Below are positions 1 through 5,608 of a stretch of DNA of 5,610 bases, piece after piece. Source of the stretch: Prevotellaceae bacterium (GTDB taxonomy: Bacteria > Bacteroidota > Bacteroidia > Bacteroidales > UBA932); contig JAIRZR010000280.1 of NCBI GenBank assembly GCA_031267155.1, forward strand, positions 1 through 5,610, written 5' to 3'. The stretch's first letter is position 1; each line of letters opens with the position of its first letter. The position numbers and the translations under genes were made by a program. The notes under the pieces were generated by a model. That model did no database searches, was not told the origin of the DNA, and saw only the letters and a list, made by a program, of their open reading frames with translations.

Positions 1-435
1 AGTGAAAAAATGGATTTTAATTCTTATGAACGTTTAATTACACATTCGGATTATACAGAATTGAGCAGACCTTTTCTGGAAACGGAGAATTTTATCTACT
101 ATTCTATTACAGATAGAGCAAAACGGAAACAGGGAGACCAACATTATCGACGCCGCAATAAACCATACTGGTTCAATAAAAAGAAAGGGACTTCCTTTGA
201 ATTGGGACAAGCTGTAGAAGATCATGATGTTTATCATTTTTTTGGTATGCCGACATCAATATATGGCAACCATTATGCGGAACTGATACCCAATATAATG
301 ATCGAAGGCATAAGAAGCGGCATTAAAGAAAGAAGTGATCTTTTTAAAAACAGAGAACTTCGGGATATGATAATGGATAAAAACCCGGATCTGGAGGCAA
401 TTCTGGTATTGTACGAATTTAAGGATTCATGGTAA
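1..435 (+). CDS. C-terminal part of a 6-bladed beta-propeller-like protein (5' end outside window)
   Basis: The reading frame is open to the left edge, so the Met at position 10 is probably internal and the 144 visible residues are a C-terminus. The tail has the pattern I associate with Bacteroidales 6-bladed beta-propeller proteins: a short segment ending in a helical stretch (ELIPNIMIEGIRSGIKE, then KNRELRDMIM) and a final beta strand after an Asn-Pro (KNPDLEAILVLYEFKDSW), where relatives often end NPVLVLYKLK-like. Earlier segments such as ENFIYYSITDR and KPYWFNKKKG fit propeller blade strands. Such proteins are usually exported, often as lipoproteins, but the signal region lies outside the window. 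The stop TAA overlaps the start of the next gene, so the two are translationally coupled. The family call rests on pattern memory of the tail only; a hypothetical protein is the fallback. Confidence 0.6.
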   Translation, partial: SEKMDFNSYERLITHSDYTELSRPFLETENFIYYSITDRAKRKQGDQHYRRRNKPYWFNKKKGTSFELGQAVEDHDVYHFFGMPTSIYGNHYAELIPNIMIEGIRSGIKERSDLFKNRELRDMIMDKNPDLEAILVLYEFKDSW

Positions 436-920
436 TGAAAATGAAGCAGATTATATATTTTGCCATGATTTTTATGGTTTACACTGCCTGCAGGCAGGAA
501 TTTGGCAAAGTGATTCTGCCGGATAATTATCCGGCCGGGATAGAACAGTATATGGATCAGCAGAAATATATGATAATGATATATGTGGATTCTTCCGACT
601 GTACCCCGTGTTCATTAAAACATCTGTTCTCCTGGGATTCCTACAGGGATAAATTTGAAAAAAACGGGGTAGGGATTTTATTAATATTCCGCAACACTGA
701 TGAAAGGGTAGTGTCCCGTGCTGTAAAGCTCATAGGAACTTTCCATTATGTTTTTGACAGTGGAGGCAAATTCAAAGCAGACAACAAATTCTACAAATAT
801 GTCAAAAACAATATTTTCGTAATGGACAGGGATAATAATGTTATAATGACTGAATCGCCTCTTGCAAACGAAAAAGCATGGAAATCCTTTATCAAAATTA
901 TCGTAAATAGAAATAAATGA
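429..920 (+). CDS. Thioredoxin-like lipoprotein with a CTPC motif
   Basis: This is a 163-residue protein. Residues 7-20 are hydrophobic and followed by Cys21 (VYTAC), a plausible lipobox with Ala at -1 although Tyr at -3 is unusual, so a lipoprotein anchored to the envelope is likely. The mature part looks like a reduced thioredoxin fold: strand MIMIYVDSSD, then C58-T59-P60-C61 at a helix start, and later a strand pair NIFVMDRDNNVIMTESPL like the xFVxDxxGxI hairpin of TlpA/ResA-type proteins, then a C-terminal helix. The usual cis-proline before that strand is not obvious (sequence KNNIF), so redox activity is uncertain. Possible starts are ATG at 429, 435 and 441; the one at 435 shares its A with the upstream TAA (TAATG), a common coupling arrangement, and would give 161 residues. 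No Shine-Dalgarno is seen. Its stop overlaps the next start as ATGA. A role in thiol reduction or disulfide handling of an exported partner is inference. Confidence 0.7.
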   Translation: MVMKMKQIIYFAMIFMVYTACRQEFGKVILPDNYPAGIEQYMDQQKYMIMIYVDSSDCTPCSLKHLFSWDSYRDKFEKNGVGILLIFRNTDERVVSRAVKLIGTFHYVFDSGGKFKADNKFYKYVKNNIFVMDRDNNVIMTESPLANEKAWKSFIKIIVNRNK

Positions 921-2794
921 ATCGCACATATCAAATAGCAGACATACTGCTGGGTTTTCTCATAATGACAGTTCTTTCCACGGTATTTATCGTGAACAGG
1001 GATTTGGCATACGGAACAGTATCGGGAAAATATTTCCGGTTTTATGTTTCCATGGCATTGCTGTCGGTGATCGCTGTTCCGGCTGTTATAGTAAAACGCA
1101 GGGAGAGCTTGAATTTACAACTGCCCGATTTGCTGATATTATTGTTTTGCCTTGTTGCCGTACTGATAACACTGAATCACACGGGCAGACTGACAAACAA
1201 ATGCCTGTTACTGATATTTGCGACAGCATTTTATTTCTATTTGAGGATATTTCTTGCAGGAAAAAGCAAACTGATCTACAGTCTGTGCTGTCTGGCGTTT
1301 ATCATTACCGGTTTGGTCGAAGCGGTCTGGGGATTGATGCAACTGTACGGATTCTCGTATTCGCAACATGGACTGTTTAAAACTACGGGCTCGTTTTTCA
1401 ATCCCGGACCGTATTCCGGCTGGCTTGCAATGGTTTTTCCCATGTCTTTGGGATATGCGGTTTGTAATTATAAGTTGCAGGCCATAAATCGTAAGTCGCC
1501 GGCCATTTTTGTGCAACAATTTACTGCTAATCACTTAAGACTTGCGACTGTTATCCTTTGTTCTCTTACTGTTTTGAGTATAATAATTATCTTGCCGGCA
1601 GCCATGAGCCGTGCTTCGTGGCTTGCGGCCCTTGGCGGCAGCGCTTTCATTGGGCTGATGTATTTTGTTTCCATATACTGGAAAAAGGATTTTATGTTTT
1701 ACGGCCATTTCCAAAAATACAGGAAAAAGATCATTGTTCTGTCGGTTGCGGCTGTCATACTGCTGACGGTTTCAATGGCGGGACTGTTTTTGCTGAAAAA
1801 AGATTCGGCTTCGGGACGCGCTTTTATATGGAAAATAGCTATACAAACCGTCAAAGAGAATCCTTGGGGCGTTGGTCTGGGCAATTTCGGTGGAAGTTAT
1901 GGAGATGCACAGGCGGCATATTTTGCATCTGGCGCCGGTACAGAAAAGGAAGAATATGTTGCGGGCGGCGTGGAATATGCCTTTAATGAATATCTGCAAA
2001 TATGCATCGAAACGGGAATAATACCGTTTTCTATATTTATTGCCTTTGTAGTCTGCGTTTTGATTTTAGGAATACGTAACAAAAATTATCTCCCGGCAGG
2101 TTCGCTGATTTCGCTGCTGATATTTGCCGCCATGTCGTATCCGTTTAATGTCCTGCCTTTTGTAATCGCTTTTGTGTTTTTGTCCGCTCTTTGCATGGCG
2201 GGCAGTAATGATAATGAAAAACCGGAAAGGAAAAGATTTTACCCGAAATTTGCAGTATGGCTTTTTCTTATCATGGCGCCTGTGGCAATCGCCCTGTGCG
2301 GATATAAAATATATCCCGCGTATAAGGCGCACAAACAGTGGAGAACAACACAAACATTATATGGCATGGGTTTACACAGGGAAGCCGCCGAAGAATATTC
2401 CAGACAGTATCCATATCTGCAGGACGAAATAAGATTTCTATTCAATTATGCTCAAGTCCTGTCAAAATCGGAACAGTACGGCAAAAGTAACGAAATACTG
2501 CGCCAGGCAATTAAAATCAGCTGCGATCCCATGCTCTACAATGTAATGGGCAGAAACTGTCAGGCTCTGAAACAGTATGAACAGGCGGAGCAAAGTTTCA
2601 AAAAAGCAATCAATCTCGTTCCCAACCGCCTTTATCCCCACTATCTGCTTGCAAAACTGTATCACGAAACGGGACAGAAAGACAAAATGGAATCGGAGAT
2701 AAACATTGTTCTGACAAAACCGCCAAAGGTAGAATCCATGGCGGTGAAGGAAATGCGGGAAGAACTTCTCAAATTAACAATTAACAATGAATAA
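917..2794 (+). CDS. O-antigen ligase-family (Wzy_C-like) membrane protein with C-terminal TPR domain
   Basis: This 625-residue polytopic protein has about 12-13 hydrophobic segments (roughly residues 9-26, 43-58, 71-86, 96-113, 119-141, 169-182, 209-230, 235-253, 272-293, 368-386, 393-410, 414-430, 448-466). Family signatures appear in order: TTGSFFNPGPYSGWLA at 156 (the TGTFxNPN-like motif), SRASWLAA at 231, GRAFIWKIA at 300 leading to NPWGVGLGNF at 315, and FNEYLQICIETG at 356 in the large extracytoplasmic loop (about 294-367). Members transfer or polymerise polyprenyl-diphosphate-linked glycans on the periplasmic face. The tail after the last membrane segment (about 500-605) contains two or three TPR-like helix pairs, including LYNVMGRNCQALKQYEQAEQ and YLLAKLYHETGQ, probably for protein binding in the periplasm. 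The position where many relatives have His-Asn is Phe356-Asn357, so the usual catalytic His may be absent. The start ATG overlaps the previous stop. The last residues (LTINNE) are encoded by the low-complexity repeat that fills the following spacer. The substrate is unknown. Confidence 0.85.
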   Translation: MNRTYQIADILLGFLIMTVLSTVFIVNRDLAYGTVSGKYFRFYVSMALLSVIAVPAVIVKRRESLNLQLPDLLILLFCLVAVLITLNHTGRLTNKCLLLIFATAFYFYLRIFLAGKSKLIYSLCCLAFIITGLVEAVWGLMQLYGFSYSQHGLFKTTGSFFNPGPYSGWLAMVFPMSLGYAVCNYKLQAINRKSPAIFVQQFTANHLRLATVILCSLTVLSIIIILPAAMSRASWLAALGGSAFIGLMYFVSIYWKKDFMFYGHFQKYRKKIIVLSVAAVILLTVSMAGLFLLKKDSASGRAFIWKIAIQTVKENPWGVGLGNFGGSYGDAQAAYFASGAGTEKEEYVAGGVEYAFNEYLQICIETGIIPFSIFIAFVVCVLILGIRNKNYLPAGSLISLLIFAAMSYPFNVLPFVIAFVFLSALCMAGSNDNEKPERKRFYPKFAVWLFLIMAPVAIALCGYKIYPAYKAHKQWRTTQTLYGMGLHREAAEEYSRQYPYLQDEIRFLFNYAQVLSKSEQYGKSNEILRQAIKISCDPMLYNVMGRNCQALKQYEQAEQSFKKAINLVPNRLYPHYLLAKLYHETGQKDKMESEINIVLTKPPKVESMAVKEMREELLKLTINNE

Positions 2795-2880
2795 TTAACA
2801 ATGGAAATTTAAAATTTGATAAAGGAAATTTGATTTTAAACAATTAACGATTAATAATTCAAAATTCAAAATTAATTAAT
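2771..2880. repeat. A/T-rich low-complexity spacer repeat (ATTAACA and TTCAAAA units)
   Basis: The stretch holds repeated AATTAACAA/AATAATTAACAATG words at 2772-2803, an AACAATTAACGATTAATAATT word near 2840-2859, and tandem ATTCAAA units near 2857-2872. It ends in AATTAATTAAT directly before the ATG at 2881. Similar drifting tracts are common in Bacteroidales intergenic DNA (general knowledge). The first third is translated as the C-terminal codons of the ligase-like gene. The A/T-rich, unstructured context may help translation initiation in a phylum that largely lacks Shine-Dalgarno use. I saw no good TAnnTTTG promoter with a matching upstream TTTG here, so read-through from the upstream operon remains possible. 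Confidence 0.7.
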
Positions 2881-4917
2881 ATGAGTAAGCACAGTAAAAT
2901 TTCAAAAAAGACGGCGAACAGTCTTATTATGTCCGCGTTCGTTTTATTAATCGCCGTTTCGCTGTATTTCACATGGCGGCATTATCAGTGGAAAAAACCT
3001 CCCTGGTCGCCCGAAATAAATGCTGTTCTGTTTATGGCGGGCGATAATCGTGGCGAGCTTGAAAAAGTGTTGAAACACTACAGCCGAAACCCTGCCGACA
3101 GTCTTAAACTTCGTGCAGCCGAATTTTTGATAGCGAACATGCCCGGGAAGTATTCTCAGGAATATGACGCACCCCTTGAAAATGTGGTCGCCGCATACAT
3201 GCGCCGGGATGATGTGGAAGACAGGAAGGCTGTTAATGAGGCATACGGTTTAGGCAAACGGACTGTCAGGGAAGATGTGAAGTATATCACGGGCGATTAT
3301 CTGATCAGCAATATCGAACTGTCATTCAAGGTATGGAATGAACAGCCCTGGGGCAGAGACGTCCCGTTCGACGTATTTTGCGAAGAGATACTGCCATACA
3401 GAGTCGCTCTCGAACCTCTGGAAAACTGGCGCGGGAAAATACTCTCTACATATACGAAACATAACAGTTTTTTCAGGGAACATCCCAAAACAACATCCAC
3501 GGATGCCTGTATTCGAATCAATTCACAGTTGCCACGGCTGCAAATTGAACAGATGCCTCAATCGATGACCTATTCCATGATAATGACAACTTCCAGGGGT
3601 ACGTGCGAGGAAATGACAGCTCTTGCCACTTTTGTCATGCGGGCTTTAGGCATACCCGTATCACAGGATTTTATTACAAGCTGGCCGTACAGAAACATCG
3701 GTCATACATGGAATTCGGTATATGATCGCGGCATACGGATTTCGTTTATGGGAACCGAGGCAAATCCGGGAATAAGCCATCATGGCAGCCGGATGCCTTC
3801 CAGCAAAGTTTACCGCAAGACATATTCCATGCAGAAAAACGTATATGCCGGCGACCTCAATATCCCGCCCACACTTCGCCAGATGTGCATCAGGGATGTT
3901 ACGTGCGAATATGTTCCTCTTCCACCCGTTCCAAAGGTGCTGCGGCCTCTCGATCTTGCTCTTCAGTCCTGCGAAGGGTGGAAAAGCGTCAAAATTCCTG
4001 TCAGGTATCCGTCTCCAAACAATACCGGACATGTATATCTTGCCGCAATAGGAGGCGACAACACGTGGAATACGACAGGCTATGGCAGAAGCGATTCCAA
4101 AACGGTCGATTTCGGCGCAGTCGGGCATAACGTTCTGCATTTGCCGGTGTATCATGAGAACAATACGCAAACGCCGGTCAATTATCCCTTCATGGTAAAC
4201 AGTAACGACAGTGTCCGGATCTTTGAACCCGATGAAGACGATTACCGGAAATTCGGCATGTCGAAAATTTTTCCCGAGGATGACGAATACAGCGAACGCA
4301 TGACCGGAGGCGTTTTTGAAGGAGCTAACAAAAGTGATTTTTCCGACGCCGTAACGCTGTACACCGTGCATGAAGCAAGCGGCGAACATTTCAATACGGC
4401 AATAATCCGCAACCCTTCCCGTTTCCGTTATGTCCGGTATGTTTCACCCATTGGCAGCTACTGCTATGTCGCCGAAATAATATTTTACAGCGACAGGGGC
4501 GAGCGGCTTGGCGGCGAACCGACAGGCCTGCCGGGATCGCGCAGAAACTCATCCATGACTTTTGACATGACGCTCGACGGAGATATATCGACTTACCACG
4601 ACGCTCCCCTGTCCGATAATTCATGGGTGGGTCTGGACTTTGGCGAACCGAAGAGAACAGGTAAAATTCAGTATCTCCCGCGCAATAGCGGCAATGGTAT
4701 ATATGAAGGACATACCTACGAACTGTTCTACTGGAAAGATAAAAAATGGCAGTTTCTTGAACAGCAAAAAGCAGAGACTTCCCATCTGTTTTTTAAGGCT
4801 CCGACCAATGCTGTCCTGTTTATAAAAAACATTACGGCGAACAAATCAGGCAAATGTTTTGTACTGAACAAAAGCGGCGAACAGGAATGGCTTTATATAT
4901 ATAGAAGAGGATCATAG
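2881..4917 (+). CDS. Membrane-anchored transglutaminase-like protein with C-terminal discoidin-like (F5/8 type C) domain
   Basis: This is a 678-residue protein. A basic N-terminus is followed by one hydrophobic segment (about 14-30, LIMSAFVLLIAVSLYF) with no lipobox Cys, suggesting a signal anchor with the rest periplasmic. Residues about 45-90 (AGDNRGELEKVLKHYSRNP, then KLRAAEFLIANMPG) match the helical lead-in of Bacteroidales transglutaminase-like proteins. The core shows GTCEEMTALATFVMRALGIP with Cys242, then GHTWN with His275, the Cys-His pair of the transglutaminase/papain-like fold. The third residue, normally Asp, falls in ISFMGTEANPG, where Glu293 is the nearest acidic residue. A beta-rich middle section (about 375-440, HVYLAAIGG and HNVLHLPVYHEN) follows. 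From about 515 (FRYVRYVSPIGSYCYVAEI, DGDISTYHD at 566, WVGLDFGEP at 582) the sequence fits a discoidin-like beta-sandwich, often carbohydrate-binding. It could be a protease, amidase or crosslinker of exported substrates; the exact reaction is unknown. An 86-bp spacer separates it from the upstream operon, with no terminator seen. Confidence 0.85.
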   Translation: MSKHSKISKKTANSLIMSAFVLLIAVSLYFTWRHYQWKKPPWSPEINAVLFMAGDNRGELEKVLKHYSRNPADSLKLRAAEFLIANMPGKYSQEYDAPLENVVAAYMRRDDVEDRKAVNEAYGLGKRTVREDVKYITGDYLISNIELSFKVWNEQPWGRDVPFDVFCEEILPYRVALEPLENWRGKILSTYTKHNSFFREHPKTTSTDACIRINSQLPRLQIEQMPQSMTYSMIMTTSRGTCEEMTALATFVMRALGIPVSQDFITSWPYRNIGHTWNSVYDRGIRISFMGTEANPGISHHGSRMPSSKVYRKTYSMQKNVYAGDLNIPPTLRQMCIRDVTCEYVPLPPVPKVLRPLDLALQSCEGWKSVKIPVRYPSPNNTGHVYLAAIGGDNTWNTTGYGRSDSKTVDFGAVGHNVLHLPVYHENNTQTPVNYPFMVNSNDSVRIFEPDEDDYRKFGMSKIFPEDDEYSERMTGGVFEGANKSDFSDAVTLYTVHEASGEHFNTAIIRNPSRFRYVRYVSPIGSYCYVAEIIFYSDRGERLGGEPTGLPGSRRNSSMTFDMTLDGDISTYHDAPLSDNSWVGLDFGEPKRTGKIQYLPRNSGNGIYEGHTYELFYWKDKKWQFLEQQKAETSHLFFKAPTNAVLFIKNITANKSGKCFVLNKSGEQEWLYIYRRGS

Positions 4918-5203
4918 AAGAATTAAGGCTGGGAATTTATTTTTATCGGATATGGGTATATCCAGTCGGGAGTGTTACCGGTATTTGCCATCGCGTACAA
5001 GCCTTAAAAGGTTTGTGGCGGGAGATAAACGGTTTTATATTAATATAAAGGTTCTACCGTTATTTGTGTGGAAGCATGTCAAGATCACCGTGAAAAAAGA
5101 GGATTGCTATTCTGAAATTTTCAGTATTTCTATACCCTCTTCCAATTGTCTTTCATATAACAACATCTCAAACGGCTAATATGAAGCAGATTATTGATGC
5201 GAT
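4918..5203. other. Intergenic stretch with short palindromes and no convincing gene
   Basis: About 285 bp lie between the last gene and the repeat array. It contains an uninterrupted frame of 75 codons from 4952, but that peptide shows no recognisable domain, signal or family pattern and its start has no special context, so I do not call it. Visible structures are a GGATAT/ATATCC hairpin with GGGT loop (4948-4963), a perfect 16-bp palindrome at 5034-5049 nested between AACGGT (5028-5033) and ACCGTT (5056-5061), and an AAGAGG/CCTCTT-bounded stem enclosing CTGAAATTTTCAG (5097-5141). None is followed by a clear T-tract, so no terminator is assigned to the upstream gene. Confidence 0.6.
4984..5015 (+). 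promoter_or_regulatory. Weak candidate Bacteroidetes-type promoter
   Basis: TTTG at 4984-4987 is followed after 20 bp by AAGGTTTG (5008-5015). The Bacteroides consensus is a -33 TTTG and a -7 TAnnTTTG about 19-21 bp apart, so this has one mismatch in the -7 box. Transcription would start near 5022, just before the nested palindrome at 5028-5061, and would run toward the repeat array. There is no gene downstream inside the window, so a chance match is likely. Confidence 0.15.
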
Positions 5204-5209
5204 AAAAAA

Positions 5210-5271
5210 ATCCCGTCAGTCCCCCATTAAAGGGTTTAATGCAAAAAGCATATAACATTGCGGGATCAAAA
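5210..5271 (+). repeat. Type B repeat unit, copy 1
   Basis: This 62-bp unit carries the header ATCCCGTCAG, a run of five C, an ATTAAA-GGG-TTTAAT hairpin (5226-5240) and an overlapping ATGC-AAAAA-GCAT hairpin (5239-5251). It is the only B copy whose 3' part reads CGGGAT (5261-5266), an exact reverse complement of the ATCCCG at its start, so the whole unit could close as one stem with internal hairpins. Confidence 0.8.
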
Positions 5272-5328
5272 ATCCCGTCAGGGATGAAATATCGGTAGAA
5301 AACAGTCGAAAATCGGTAAGAATCCCGT
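5268..5328 (+). repeat. Left arm of a 61-bp inverted repeat
   Basis: Positions 5268-5328 are the reverse complement of 5547-5607 at 60 of 61 positions by direct reading; the single difference is A at 5309 against C at 5566. The arm covers the type A unit and the first bases of the next header. Confidence 0.85.
5272..5321 (+). repeat. Type A repeat unit, copy 1
   Basis: This 50-bp unit opens with the hairpin ATCCC-GTCA-GGGAT (5272-5285), then GAAATATCGGTAGAAAACAG. It contains two internal ATCGGTA words (5291-5297 and 5312-5318), 21 bp apart. It is nearly identical, in reverse complement, to 5554-5603. Confidence 0.8.
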
Positions 5329-5383
5329 CAGTCCCCATTAAAGGATTTAATGCAAAAAGCATATAACATTGCCGGAATCAAAA
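5322..5383 (+). repeat. Type B repeat unit, copy 2
   Basis: This 62-bp copy matches copy 1 except for four instead of five C after the header, hairpin loop GGA instead of GGG (5337-5351), and GCCGGAATC where copy 1 has GCGGGATC. The stretch 5346-5371 is identical in all three B copies. Confidence 0.8.
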
Positions 5384-5446
5384 ATCCCGTAAGTCCCCCA
5401 TTAAAGTGTTTAATGCAAAAAGCATATAACATTGCCGGAATCAAAA
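5384..5446 (+). repeat. Type B repeat unit, copy 3
   Basis: This 63-bp copy directly abuts copy 2 and shares its GCCGGAATC end, so the two look like a recent tandem duplication. The header variant is ATCCCGTAAG and the hairpin loop is GTG (5400-5414) with the six-base stem arms unchanged. Confidence 0.8.
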
Positions 5447-5496
5447 ATCCCGTCAGGGATGAAATATTGGTAGAAATCAATTCATTGTCCTGCAAA
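5447..5496 (+). repeat. Type A repeat unit, copy 2 with divergent tail
   Basis: The first 31 bp match copy 1 with one change (ATTGG for ATCGG). The remaining 19-20 bp are unrelated (TCAATTCATTGTCCTGCAAA), yet the total length is still 50 bp before the next header. A fixed length with a replaced tail suggests selection on spacing or modular exchange. Confidence 0.75.
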
Positions 5497-5512
5497 ATCC
5501 CGTTAGGGATGA
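5497..5512 (+). repeat. Type A hairpin, truncated copy (GTTA loop)
   Basis: Only the hairpin ATCCC-GTTA-GGGAT plus GA is present; the sequence after it (5513-5537) matches no other unit. It faces the inverted hairpin at 5540-5553, and the 16-bp segments at 5497-5512 and 5538-5553 are reverse complements except at the variable loop base, making a local stem-loop with a 25-nt centre. Confidence 0.7.
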
Positions 5513-5537
5513 CACGCGGTATCTTCGTTTTTACATT

Positions 5538-5607
5538 TCATCCCTCACGGGATTCTTACCGATTTCCGACTGTTTTCTACCGATATTTCATCCCTGACGG
5601 GATTTTT
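5538..5607 (-). repeat. Inverted type A unit plus adjacent inverted hairpin
   Basis: Read on the - strand from 5603 this is a full 50-bp type A unit (hairpin loop GTCA), followed at 5553 by a second hairpin with loop GTGA and GATGAAATG. The order (unit A, then another header 50 bp later) copies the spacing of the + strand part. Confidence 0.8.
5547..5607 (-). repeat. Right arm of a 61-bp inverted repeat
   Basis: This is the partner of 5268-5328, with 218 bp between the arms (5329-5546). Together they could extrude as a cruciform or, if transcribed, fold into a long RNA stem carrying two type B units and the divergent A copies in its loop. Confidence 0.85.
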
Positions 5608-5608
5608 T
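5590..5608 (+). terminator. Possible intrinsic terminator within the inverted repeat
   Basis: The hairpin ATCCC-TGAC-GGGAT (5590-5603) runs into six T (5603-5608), the shape of a rho-independent terminator on the + strand. The stem is only 5 bp and the element is one copy of a repeated hairpin, so termination may be incidental. The matching hairpin at 5272-5285 has the same shape with a T-tract on the - strand. Confidence 0.25.

Noticed and set aside
1558..1986. 142-residue open frame on the + strand in another phase
   Set aside because: It overlaps the conserved ligase-family motifs of the 917-2794 gene and has a Cys/Trp/Arg-rich, non-protein-like composition.
2811..2832. Promoter for the transglutaminase-like gene (AAAATTTG or GAAATTTG)
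   Set aside because: Each differs from TAnnTTTG at the first base and no TTTG lies about 20 bp upstream. In such A/T-rich repeat DNA the match is not informative.
3661..4389. 242-residue open frame on the - strand
   Set aside because: It lies wholly inside the transglutaminase-like gene, whose + strand protein has clear family motifs. The reverse frame is a shadow with no recognisable domain.
5097..5141. Terminator from the AAGAGG/CCTCTT stem
   Set aside because: The outer stem is 6 bp, the inner pairing is imperfect, and no T-tract follows on the + strand; it also lies about 180 bp from the last gene.
4952..5179. 75-residue open frame on the + strand
   Set aside because: It has no recognisable domain, signal or membrane segment and no supportive start context, and it lies in a stretch full of short palindromes. 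It is more likely a chance frame.
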